17,933 bases of DNA from Thermocaproicibacter sp036844765. Lineage in GTDB: Bacteria; Bacillota; Clostridia; Oscillospirales; Acutalibacteraceae. The translations under genes were made by a program, and so were the position numbers. Each line of letters opens with the position of its first letter. The first letter of the stretch is position 1. Below the pieces are notes generated by a model. That model did no database searches, was not told where the DNA came from, and saw only the letters and a program-made list of their open reading frames with translations. Below, piece by piece: positions 6,163 to 14,624 of this stretch. The stretch lies in assembly GCA_036844765.1 (NCBI GenBank), contig DAIUFE010000033.1, forward strand, positions 1-17,933. The letters run 5' to 3'.

Positions 6163-9100
6163 CGTCCTCCCCCGAGCCGGCGGGCAGCCTGCGGCCGAGG
6201 AAGTATTCCTCGATCATGTCCCACCGCTCTTCGCTGGTGAAATCGCCGGAGAGGAACTCCAGCATCAGCTCCTGCGCCGAACGGTGCCTGCGGCGGATCT
6301 CCGCCAGCAGGCCGTTTTTATACCCCGCGCGCGCCAGATACGCGAGCTTCTGCGGGTCGTTGACACGCACGAAGATCTCGGTGCTGCGGCCCCCCTCGAC
6401 CTCGCAGGCCGCGAGGCCCAGCAGCTCCAGAAGGGACAGCAGGCGCAGGCGCTCGGGCGGGGTCCCGTTTTTGCCGGTCGGGATGAACGCCTGGTAGACG
6501 CCGTCCTCCGCGGGGGCGCACTGCTCCGCGAGGCGCAGCAGATAGCCCTGCATTGAAAGATAGCCCGAGTTCATCACGCGGTAGACCGTGTCCCCGCCGG
6601 AAGCCGGGCGGTGCGGCGAAACGAACCGCAGCCGGTCCCGGTTGGTGCGGAACGCCACGTTGTGGGAGACGTCCGCCACGAACAGCTCGAGCAGCGTCCC
6701 GGCGAAATCGGGCCTGACCTTCTCCGCGCCCGGCACCGACGCCAGGGCCTTTTTGAACTCCGCGGCGGTAAAGCCGGTCCCCGAGGACCGGTAGCCGCGG
6801 AACAGGGCGGAAAGCGCCGTTAGGCAGGCGCGGAACCGCTCCATCGCCCGGGGAAAATCGGGCCGGTACGCGACGCGGACCCGCAGGCGCGGCGAAAGGC
6901 GCTCCCCGTTCTCGCAGCGGAACAGCCCGCCGCTGAAGAACAGGTGGCGGAACTGCAGGAAGCTGATGTCGCGGAAGCCCTCCGCCCAGACCTTCGCCAT
7001 GTCCAGCTCGTAGATTTTGCCGCTGTTGACGACGGCAGTGTCGGACGTGCCCAGGCCGCCGCGGGCCAGCAGCAGGCGGCGGGCGCTGTCGTCCAGCAGC
7101 CGGGCGTACGGGCCGTAAAGGCCGCGGAACGCCCGCTCGGCCGCAGCCGGCACGTTGACGAAGCTGCGGACGGACACCGCTTTCGGCCGGACGTTCAGGA
7201 CGGGGAAGCCGTAGGTCTTCCCCAGATCCTTCGCGATCAGCAGAAGGCCGTTTTTGACCTTGTTCTCCAGCTCCCGCTCCCCGAACAGGTAGACGAACGT
7301 GCCGGGCGAGACCGTCAGCCCTCGGCGGCCGCTCTGCCGGAACAGGGAATCCAGCTTGCGCAGCATCTCGGAAAGCTGGTACTGCTTCATCTCGGAAAGC
7401 TCGTAGAGGATGCGCGCATAGCGGATGTCGCCCGGAAGAAAATCGGTGATGGCGCGCCCCTTCACGCCCTCGCCGCGCGCCGCGCGGCCGATCTCCTGCA
7501 CATAATCGGCCAGGCCGCCGGTCGGGGCGAAGTGATAGACGCTTTGGATGTCGCGGACGTCGACGCCCATGCCGAACGCCTTGGTGCAGATCATCACGCG
7601 GCATTCGCCCTGCCGAAAGCTCTGCTGCGCCGCGTCGCGGGCGGCCCGGTCCATGGTGCCGTAATATTTCCGCACGGCGGGGCGGACCTGCGGGTCCAGC
7701 CCGCTGTAGACCTCCTCCACCTGCGAGACGAACGGGCAGTAGACCAGCGCCTTTCCGCCCTCCCGCACGAAGCCGCTCACCGCCCGCGCGGTCTGCCGCA
7801 CCTTGAACCGCCCGGCGCCGCCGGAAACGGCGGCGGGGTCCGCGCGGCGGATGTCGAACTCGATGTCCGGGCGCCGCACGCTGCCGAGGTAAAGGATCGG
7901 GCTGCCCAGCGAAAGGCTCTCGATCGTCTCGTTCACCACGTCCTCGGGGCCGCCGTAGACCGCCGTGGCCGTGAGGCAGAGCACGGGGAACCGGCGGCCG
8001 CTTTTGTGCAGGTCGGCCAGAAAATCCCCCAGGTACCAGTAATCCGCGCGGAAATCCTTGCCCCACGACGTGACGATATGCGCCTCGTCGACGACGAACA
8101 GGCCGACGTCGCGGCCGCCGATGATGCTTTCGAGCGGCGCGGAGACCAGCAGCTCCGGCGCGAGGTAGACGATGGACTTTTCGCCGGACTTGATCTGCGC
8201 GACGCGGCTGCGGCGCTCTTCGAACGTGATGGAGGAGTTGAGGAATGTGGCGCAGGAGATGCCGTGCTCCCGCTCAAGCTGGGAAACCTGGTCCTCCATC
8301 AGGGCGATCAGCGGCGTGACGACGAGGGTCACCGCGCCGCGCGTGAGCGCGAGGTGGAGGGCCGGGAGCTGGAACAGCAGGGATTTTCCGGAACCGGTCG
8401 GCGCGGTGATGAACACGTTGCGGTATTCCCCGCTTCCGCCGAGGGCGAGCGCGCACTGACGGGCGATCTGCGAGATGATCAGCCCCTGCGAGATGCGCTC
8501 CGTGGCGCGCGAGGAATCGGGGTCCCGGTAGAACTCCATCTCGCGGAAGGAAGCGTCTTTCCCCCAGTAGCGGCGCAGCAGGGGCAGGAACTCGTCCGCG
8601 CGGGCACCCCGCGTGTCGTTGAAGCTGCCCCCCAGCCGGACAGCGTACGGCACGCCCAGGCGGCCGAGCAGGGACGCGAATGCGAAAAAGCCCGACCGCG
8701 CGAGCTCCGCTTCGGAAACGGCGGTGTAGACGGCGGGCTGCGGCAGGCGCCCCTCGGCCAGCTCCGCCCGCAGGACGGCGAAGCCTCTGCCGGAGACGGG
8801 GACGGCCTTCGCCCCCGGCAGGTCCTCCGCGAATCCCTCCCGCTTTTCCTCATAGAACGGGACGGACTCGAATTTTTCGTCCGTATCCCGGTCGAGGCAG
8901 GCGGCGAAGTAGTGCCGGTCGTCCGGCGAGACGGCCTCGCCGTAGTAGTTCAGATAGGGCCTGAGCTCCGGCTGCGCGTCCGCCGATTCGCCGCGGAAAT
9001 ACGCGCACAGCTCCCGGGCCGCCGGCGCGGGAACGGCGGCGGGGCATCGGCGGGAAAACAGGTTGTTCTCCACCACCACGACCCTGCCGCCGCGCAGAGC

Positions 9101-9400
9101 GGCGAAGCCCGGCTCCGCGGACAGCGCGGCGGTCAGCTGCTCGTAAATCCCGACGAACGGCCCCTCCGCCGGCCGGGAGAGCGAGCGGGCCAGCTCCCCC
9201 TTTTGCGCCTCGAGCGCCGGAATATCCAGCGCGCCGCCGGGGCCCAGCAGCTTTTCACCCCACCCGCCGCTTTCAGGGCAGGAGAGAAGGGCCCGGTTCT
9301 GCGCCGGGGAAAATCCCCGGAAGAACAGGGCCGCCCGCTCCGCCCGAAAGCGGTCCGTCCATTCCCGGAACCGCACCTGAAAATCGCTCTGAACTGTCAT
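6146..9400 (-). CDS. RecQ-type superfamily 2 helicase with large unassigned N- and C-terminal regions
   Basis: 1084 residues, well over the roughly 600 of housekeeping RecQ. Seen: residues 1-300 with no domain I recognise; ISQGLIISQIARQ just before the core; Walker A APTGSGKS (333-340); VTPLIALMEDQV (361-372); DEAH (438-441) in VVDEAHIVTSWGKDFR, a RecQ-like aromatic-rich context; LTATA (476-480); KAFGMGVDVRDI (607-618); and motif VI QEIGRAARGE (635-644). The RecQ zinc-binding cysteine cluster is not visible after the core, and I see no clear HRDC domain. Residues from about 700 to 1084 are unassigned. The motifs support ATP-driven 3'-5' DNA unwinding; the role could be repair, recombination restart or phage defence (inference). 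The ATG at 9400 has AAAGGTGA just upstream. It follows the terminator of the six-gene operon; I see no clear promoter in the gap. Confidence 0.9.
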   Translation of the reverse strand: MTVQSDFQVRFREWTDRFRAERAALFFRGFSPAQNRALLSCPESGGWGEKLLGPGGALDIPALEAQKGELARSLSRPAEGPFVGIYEQLTAALSAEPGFAALRGGRVVVVENNLFSRRCPAAVPAPAARELCAYFRGESADAQPELRPYLNYYGEAVSPDDRHYFAACLDRDTDEKFESVPFYEEKREGFAEDLPGAKAVPVSGRGFAVLRAELAEGRLPQPAVYTAVSEAELARSGFFAFASLLGRLGVPYAVRLGGSFNDTRGARADEFLPLLRRYWGKDASFREMEFYRDPDSSRATERISQGLIISQIARQCALALGGSGEYRNVFITAPTGSGKSLLFQLPALHLALTRGAVTLVVTPLIALMEDQVSQLEREHGISCATFLNSSITFEERRSRVAQIKSGEKSIVYLAPELLVSAPLESIIGGRDVGLFVVDEAHIVTSWGKDFRADYWYLGDFLADLHKSGRRFPVLCLTATAVYGGPEDVVNETIESLSLGSPILYLGSVRRPDIEFDIRRADPAAVSGGAGRFKVRQTARAVSGFVREGGKALVYCPFVSQVEEVYSGLDPQVRPAVRKYYGTMDRAARDAAQQSFRQGECRVMICTKAFGMGVDVRDIQSVYHFAPTGGLADYVQEIGRAARGEGVKGRAITDFLPGDIRYARILYELSEMKQYQLSEMLRKLDSLFRQSGRRGLTVSPGTFVYLFGERELENKVKNGLLLIAKDLGKTYGFPVLNVRPKAVSVRSFVNVPAAAERAFRGLYGPYARLLDDSARRLLLARGGLGTSDTAVVNSGKIYELDMAKVWAEGFRDISFLQFRHLFFSGGLFRCENGERLSPRLRVRVAYRPDFPRAMERFRACLTALSALFRGYRSSGTGFTAAEFKKALASVPGAEKVRPDFAGTLLELFVADVSHNVAFRTNRDRLRFVSPHRPASGGDTVYRVMNSGYLSMQGYLLRLAEQCAPAEDGVYQAFIPTGKNGTPPERLRLLSLLELLGLAACEVEGGRSTEIFVRVNDPQKLAYLARAGYKNGLLAEIRRRHRSAQELMLEFLSGDFTSEERWDMIEEYFLGRRLPAGSGEDVTGGA

Positions 9401-9438
9401 GCACTCACCTTTGTCCGTTGATTTTTCCTCCCGTCGGC

Positions 9439-9479
9439 CAAAAAACAGAAAGCCCTCCCGCCCGGCGGCGCGGGAGGGC
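9439..9479 (-). terminator. Intrinsic terminator of the rRNA methyltransferase-to-ThrE operon
   Basis: GCCCTCCCGC (9452-9461) and GCGGGAGGGC (9470-9479) form a perfect 10-bp stem with an 8-base loop. On the minus strand the stem is followed by CTTTCTGTTTTTTGG, a T-rich run. It begins about 21 bases after the ThrE small-subunit stop and lies about 50 bases before the helicase start. Confidence 0.88.
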
Positions 9480-9499
9480 GCGCCCGTCGCACGCAGCGT

Positions 9500-9934
9500 C
9501 TACCGCGCGCCGTTTTTCCGCGCGGCGGAGATCGACCCCAGCCGGAACAGCGACGAGACCAGCAGAATCCCCATGGCCAGCGCGCCCGCAATGCCGAGCG
9601 TGTGCAGGCCGGTCCGGATGAACATCTCGTTGTTGCCGAGCACGCAGTACTCCATCGTGTAAAAGATCCCGCCGCCCGGCACCATCGGCAGCAGCGCGAC
9701 GATCTGGAATTCCGTCGCGGGCTTTTTGAACACGCGCGCCAGAATCTCGGAGTTCACGGCCGTGGCCACCGTGGCGAGGAAGAACTGCACCACATCGTCG
9801 CCCAGCGGGGCCAGCAGCAGGTAGACCAGCCAGCCGGCCGACCCGCCCAGCGAGGAAACCACCAGCATCCGGCCGCGGATATTGTAGACGATGCAGAAGC
9901 CCGCGCAGGCGAAGAACGCCCACACGCAGGGCAT
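9500..9934 (-). CDS. Threonine/serine exporter, small subunit (ThrE_2 / YjjB type)
   Basis: 144 residues from the ATG at 9934. Seen: about four hydrophobic helices; GFCIVYNIRGRML at the N-terminus; and the ThrE_2 signature LLPMVPGGGIFYTM in mid-protein, equivalent to the C-terminal half of the single-chain ThrE exporter. With the preceding gene it should form a membrane complex that exports threonine or serine (family knowledge; substrate not tested). It lies 15 bases after the large-subunit stop and in the same frame: TGA, then five codons, then ATG. No ribosome site sits at the usual distance from this ATG; the purine-rich GGGGGGTG (9953-9960) is 18 bases away but only 6 bases from an in-frame ACG. 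Translation is likely coupled to the upstream gene. Confidence 0.85.
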   Translation of the reverse strand: MPCVWAFFACAGFCIVYNIRGRMLVVSSLGGSAGWLVYLLLAPLGDDVVQFFLATVATAVNSEILARVFKKPATEFQIVALLPMVPGGGIFYTMEYCVLGNNEMFIRTGLHTLGIAGALAMGILLVSSLFRLGSISAARKNGAR

Positions 9935-9949
9935 GAAATAAGCCGTTGC

Positions 9950-10714
9950 TCACACCCCCCACAGCATGCGGACCGCCGTCAGCGCGATGCCGGCGCCGAT
10001 GGCGATAGCCCCGGCCACCAGCACGCTCTCCGCAAGGCGCAGCAGGCCGGCGATCAGGTCGCCCGCGATGATGTCCCGCATGAAATCGGTGATGGCGATG
10101 CCCGGCACCAGGTTCATCAGCGCGCCGATGATGATCTTGTCGTAGCTGAGCTGCGCGAAGAACTGCGCGAAGCTCAGCGCGATCGCCGCCGCGACGAAGC
10201 TCGCCGCCACGTTGACGAAGAACAGGTTCGTGCGCAGGCGCTCCAGCAGGCGGCAGACGAGCTTCGCCACCGCGCCGCACAGCAGCGCCACCGCGGCGTC
10301 GGCATAGCTGCCCCCATAAAACAGCGTGAAGCCGAACGCCACCACCGCGAACCCGGCCACCTGCACCGGGAACGGGAACGGCCTGCGCGCCGAGATGCGC
10401 CGCAGCTCCCGGCTGACGGCGGAAAAATCCGGGGTCGTGCGGCAGACGCGGCGGCACAGGCTGTTCGCAAGGTCGACGCGCGTCATGTCCACCCGGCGCG
10501 AAAGGATGCGCCGCAGGGCCGTGACGGGCCGGCCCGCGGGCGTGCTGACCGAAATGCTGAGGAACGTGGGGATGGCGAAGACCTCGCTGCGCTCCGCGCC
10601 GTAGGCGGCGAAAATCCGCCGCATGGATTCCTCCGCGCGGGAGATCTCCGCCCCGTTCGCAATGAGGAGATACCCCACGTCCGCCACGGTATTGACCAGT
10701 CTGTCGTAGTCCAT
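9950..10714 (-). CDS. Threonine/serine exporter, large subunit (ThrE / YjjP type)
   Basis: 254 residues from ATG at 10714. An in-frame GTG at 10720 overlaps the ribosome site GGGAGGTG (10718-10725) and is rejected. Seen: a soluble N-terminal half (about 1-115) with DVGYLLIANGAEISRAEESM, the family's N-terminal motif, and FAIPTFLSISV; then about five membrane helices including NLFFVNVAASFVAAAIALSF; and the conserved LMNLVPGIAITDFMRDIIAGD loop. Corresponds to the N-terminal domain (PF06738) of ThrE. Predicted inner-membrane partner of the next gene. It is the fifth gene of the six-gene operon, 18 bases after the VOC gene. Confidence 0.9.
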   Translation of the reverse strand: MDYDRLVNTVADVGYLLIANGAEISRAEESMRRIFAAYGAERSEVFAIPTFLSISVSTPAGRPVTALRRILSRRVDMTRVDLANSLCRRVCRTTPDFSAVSRELRRISARRPFPFPVQVAGFAVVAFGFTLFYGGSYADAAVALLCGAVAKLVCRLLERLRTNLFFVNVAASFVAAAIALSFAQFFAQLSYDKIIIGALMNLVPGIAITDFMRDIIAGDLIAGLLRLAESVLVAGAIAIGAGIALTAVRMLWGV

Positions 10715-10732
10715 GGGCACCTCCCGGGACGG

Positions 10733-11119
10733 CTACGCCGTGATCCGGATCCGGTTGCCGTCGGGGTCCGCGATACAGCTCTCGTAGCCGCCGCTTTCGG
10801 TCCTGTGCGGCGGCTCGAGCATCGTCTGGCCGCCCTTGACGATCTCGGCGGTCAGGCTGTCGACCCCGCGCTCGCCGCCGGCGCTGAAGGCGAGGCCCGC
10901 AAGGCCCACCTGCGGCCCGCCCTGCGGCCGGTCCCGAAGGCCGGGCGGCGCGACGACCCGCAGCCGCGCGTCGCCGTCGAACCGCAGGAAAAAGCTGCGC
11001 GCGCCGGTCTCCGGGTCTTCACGGCCGTCTTCCCTGCCGGCATAGAAATAGCGTTTGTAGAACTTCTCAAGGCGCTCGGGGTCCTTGGTATAAACCGCGA
11101 TCTCGCTGAGGACCTTCAT
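10733..11119 (-). CDS. VOC (glyoxalase/bleomycin-resistance) family protein, metal ligands apparently missing
   Basis: 128 residues, the normal length for a single two-module VOC chain. Seen: VLSEIAVYTKDPERLEKFYKRYF at the N-terminus, RSFFLRFDGDARLRV, GLAGLAFSAGGERGVDSLTAEI, and YESCIADPDGNRIRIT at the C-terminus. In metal-dependent relatives the first strand carries His ('HIAIYV'), the second module starts with His ('GLIHLAF'), and the end reads 'DPEGNxIEI' with a Glu ligand. Here these positions appear to be Glu, Gly and Arg. The fold is clear but enzymatic activity is doubtful. The ATG overlaps the MscS stop as ATGA (11116-11119), indicating translational coupling. Confidence 0.85.
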   Translation of the reverse strand: MKVLSEIAVYTKDPERLEKFYKRYFYAGREDGREDPETGARSFFLRFDGDARLRVVAPPGLRDRPQGGPQVGLAGLAFSAGGERGVDSLTAEIVKGGQTMLEPPHRTESGGYESCIADPDGNRIRITA

Positions 11120-12189
11120 TCCCGGCCCTCCCCCGACGTTTCGCCCGGGAGCGGGGCCCCGCCCTGCTCAGGGTGCAGGAAGCCCATCACGGCATAGCAG
11201 ATTCTCTCTTTCGCCTTCAGGAACGCCGCCCGGTCCGCCGTTTTCACAAAGCAGGAGACCAGCAGCGCCGGGGCGCCGCTCCCCGCGCTCTCCAGCGCGG
11301 CGGTGCAGGCGGCGTCCTCGATCTCCGGATCCCGCTCCAGGAAGCGGAGGATCTGCTCCGAAAGGCCCTTCACCCGCTCTGCCGGGGCGCCCGGCTCCGG
11401 GCCGAGGGTGAATTCCAGCCGGCGCCTGCCCGTGCGGCTGAAGTTCGCCACCGGGCCGGCCGTGACATTGGCGTTCGGGACCGTGACCAGGGCCTGGTCG
11501 GCCGTCCGTATTTTGACGCTGCGGAAATTGACGCTCTCGACGATCCCCTCCACGTCGCCCGTGCGGATCCAGTCGCCGAGCGTGAACGGCTTGTCGAGCA
11601 GGATCACGACGCCGCCGAACAGGTTGGCGAGCATATCCTTGGCGGCGAGGGCGAACGCCAGGCCTCCGAGCCCCAGGCCGGCCAGAAGGCCGCTGATGCT
11701 GTAGTTCCACTCCTGCGCGACGATCAGCACCGCCAGCGCGACGATCAGGAAGCGGGACACCCCCGCGACCACGGGCAGCAGCGGCGTTCCCGGCGTGTCC
11801 GGCTTCTCCTCCGGCAGGGCGTTCAGGGCCACCGCGCGGGGGTCCGCCATGCGGTACAGCCCCCACGCCAGCACGATCGCCAGAAAGCTGCGGAAGCACC
11901 CGTCCATCACGGGCCGGCCGGCGGCGAACACCGGCACGCAGCGCAGGGCGGCGTAGACGCCGGCGCCGGCGATCAGGACGCGCAGCGGGCGGCGGAACGC
12001 GCCGTCGATCCAGCGGCCCCACCGGCCGCCCGCCTTCTCGGAGGCGCGGACGATCAGGCGCGCCAGGCCCTCCGAGACCGGCCCCCTCAGCAGGAAAAGG
12101 ACGAAAAAGACGATCGCGGGGCCCAGCAGGTTCGCCGTCCAGGGATTTTGGCGGAACGACTGCCACAGGAACAGAAACGGAACATTCAT
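11116..12189 (-). CDS. MscS-family mechanosensitive channel
   Basis: 357 residues from the ATG at 12189, chosen because GGAGGA (12197-12202) lies 7 bases upstream; the frame stays open further but would enter the preceding gene. Seen: three or four N-terminal hydrophobic helices; the pore-lining helix ISGLLAGLGLGGLAFALAAKD, rich in Gly/Ala as in MscS TM3; LANLFGGVVILLDKPFTLGDWI; and the beta domain GIVESVNFRSVKIRTADQALVTVPNANV. A C-terminal alpha/beta vestibule domain follows. The family releases ions and small solutes on membrane tension during osmotic downshock. Third gene of the operon, overlapped by the VOC gene by 4 bases. Confidence 0.93.
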   Translation of the reverse strand: MNVPFLFLWQSFRQNPWTANLLGPAIVFFVLFLLRGPVSEGLARLIVRASEKAGGRWGRWIDGAFRRPLRVLIAGAGVYAALRCVPVFAAGRPVMDGCFRSFLAIVLAWGLYRMADPRAVALNALPEEKPDTPGTPLLPVVAGVSRFLIVALAVLIVAQEWNYSISGLLAGLGLGGLAFALAAKDMLANLFGGVVILLDKPFTLGDWIRTGDVEGIVESVNFRSVKIRTADQALVTVPNANVTAGPVANFSRTGRRRLEFTLGPEPGAPAERVKGLSEQILRFLERDPEIEDAACTAALESAGSGAPALLVSCFVKTADRAAFLKAKERICYAVMGFLHPEQGGAPLPGETSGEGRE

Positions 12190-12196
12190 CGGGGAT

Positions 12197-12202
12197 TCCT
12201 CC
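12197..12202 (-). promoter_or_regulatory. Ribosome site that decides the MscS start
   Basis: GGAGGA on the minus strand, 7 bases before ATG at 12189. It excludes the longer reading frame beginning at 12261, which would overlap the dehydrogenase gene by 38 bases. Confidence 0.75.
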
Positions 12203-12223
12203 ATCTTTTCAGCGGGCGGCGGT

Positions 12224-13204
12224 TCAGACGAGCTGCCAGGGGTTCTTCTCCCCTTCGGCAAACAGCTTGCAGCTCTTGATGGAATTTTCGACCATGTCGC
12301 TGACCGACTGGTCGGTATAGAACGCGGTATGTGGCGTCACGATCACGTTGGGGAAAAACTTGAGGACGGCGAGGCCCCGGTTGCTTAGGGCTTTCCCCGT
12401 CAGGTTGTTGTAATAAAGGCCGTTTTCATGCTCGACGACGTCGAGCGCGGCCCCGCCGAGCCTGCCGCTTTCCACCGCCCCGATCAGCGCGTCCGTGTCG
12501 ACCAGCGAACCGCGGGCGGTGTTGACGAGGATCGCGCCGTCCTTCATCTTGGCGAAGGCGGACGCGCCGATCAGATGATAATTTTCGCGCGTGGCGGGAA
12601 CGTGCAGTGTGATGACGGAGCTTTCGGCGAGCAGACGGTCGAGCGGCACGTATTCCGCCGACCGCTTCACCTCGTCGTTCTCGTACGGGTCGTAGGCGAG
12701 GATGCGGCACCCGAAGGCCGAAAGGCGGCGGATCACGGCGCGCCCGATGTGCCCCGTGCCGACGACGCCCACGGTCAGGCGGCTCAGGACGGTCCCCCGC
12801 ACGCCGGCCAGCGAGAAATCCTGCGCGGCGCTTTTGAGCAGGATTCCCTTGACCTTCCGCGCGGCCATCAGGATCAGCATCACGGCGTAATCGGCCACGC
12901 TGTCCGGCGTGTAGCTCACGTTGCCGACATGCAGGCCAATCTCCTTCGCGGCGCCGAGGTCGATGTGGTCGTAGCCGATGCTGCGGGTGGAAACGTAGCG
13001 GACGCCCAGGCCGTGGAGCCGGCGGAGCAGCTCCGCCTTCATGGGCGAAACGACGATGCTGATGCACAGGCTCCCCTCGGCGTCCCCGGCGTTTTCCGGT
13101 TTTGCGGGCTCCTTGCGGAGGGCGAGCTCCACGCCGTATTGGGCGGCAAAGCGGTCGAAATATTCCAGTTCGTCCGGGCGGCAGTTGTATGCTGTGATCT
13201 TCAT
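12224..13204 (-). CDS. D-isomer-specific 2-hydroxyacid dehydrogenase, D-lactate dehydrogenase / VanH type
   Basis: 326 residues, cytosolic. Seen: RSIGYDHIDL and YTPDSVADYAVMLILMA typical of the VanH/LdhD branch; the NAD-binding GTGHIG (149-154); a predicted catalytic triad Arg231 (NTARGSLVD), Glu260 (VVEHENG) and His292 (TPHTAFYT) with the spacing of D-lactate dehydrogenases; and a conserved C-terminus SVSDMVENSIKSC. Most likely reaction: NADH-dependent reduction of pyruvate to D-lactate, or of another 2-oxoacid. VanH is the relative that supplies D-lactate for vancomycin-resistant cell walls, but no vanA- or vanX-like gene is present, so a fermentative or housekeeping role is favoured. Second gene of the operon, 25 bases after the methyltransferase. 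Confidence 0.9.
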   Translation of the reverse strand: MKITAYNCRPDELEYFDRFAAQYGVELALRKEPAKPENAGDAEGSLCISIVVSPMKAELLRRLHGLGVRYVSTRSIGYDHIDLGAAKEIGLHVGNVSYTPDSVADYAVMLILMAARKVKGILLKSAAQDFSLAGVRGTVLSRLTVGVVGTGHIGRAVIRRLSAFGCRILAYDPYENDEVKRSAEYVPLDRLLAESSVITLHVPATRENYHLIGASAFAKMKDGAILVNTARGSLVDTDALIGAVESGRLGGAALDVVEHENGLYYNNLTGKALSNRGLAVLKFFPNVIVTPHTAFYTDQSVSDMVENSIKSCKLFAEGEKNPWQLV

Positions 13205-13229
13205 TGCGATTGCGGGATCCTTTCCTTTT

Positions 13230-14459
<1,230 letters not shown>

Positions 14460-14479
14460 ATGTGCTTCCTCCGATAAAA

Positions 14480-14508
14480 ATTATACCAGCCCGGGCGCCC
14501 GGGCGCAA
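14480..14508 (-). promoter_or_regulatory. Sigma-A-type promoter of the six-gene operon
   Basis: On the minus strand: TTGCGC (14503-14508), a 17-base spacer, then a perfect TATAAT (14480-14485) preceded by TGG, an extended -10. The predicted start near 14473 is about 14 bases before the rRNA methyltransferase ATG. Confidence 0.85.
14489..14504. repeat. 16-bp perfect palindrome inside the operon promoter spacer
   Basis: GCCCGGGCGCCCGGGC is two tandem copies of the self-complementary octamer GCCCGGGC, so the whole is also palindromic. It fills most of the -35/-10 spacer and touches the -35 box. This is a classic repressor or MerR-type activator position; its role is inference. Confidence 0.6.
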
Positions 14509-14537
14509 TGCCCCGCCGGGCTTTACAAAATTGTTTC

Positions 14538-14566
14538 TTGCGGTTTTTTGAGGAAAAGGGTATAGT
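14538..14566 (+). promoter_or_regulatory. Sigma-A-type promoter of the exported unknown protein
   Basis: TTGCGG (14538-14543), a 17-base spacer, TATAGT (14561-14566). The predicted start near 14573 gives a leader of about 52 bases. It is divergent from the six-gene operon promoter, with about 30 bases between the -35 boxes. Confidence 0.75.
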
Positions 14567-14624
14567 GAGGGGGCGGGCGGACCGCCGGCCCGCAGAAAAC
14601 AACGCACCCCATAGGAGGTTTGCC

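Noticed and set aside
6944..9421. 825-codon plus-strand open frame opposite the helicase
   Set aside because: Its length alone is striking, but the minus strand has full helicase motifs and a ribosome site; the plus frame has neither domains nor a start signal.
9602..11197. 531-codon plus-strand open frame opposite thrE and VOC genes
   Set aside because: Antisense shadow rich in Arg/His/Gln/Asp that crosses several real genes.
12224..13204. VanH of a vancomycin-resistance cluster
   Set aside because: The protein is VanH-like, but no D-Ala-D-Lac ligase, VanX dipeptidase or VanRS regulator is present, and clostridial D-lactate dehydrogenases look the same.
14508..14624. 38-residue upstream extension of the exported protein
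   Set aside because: It would run through the promoter and the AGGAGG site, and the signal or anchor helix starts exactly at the ATG at 14625.
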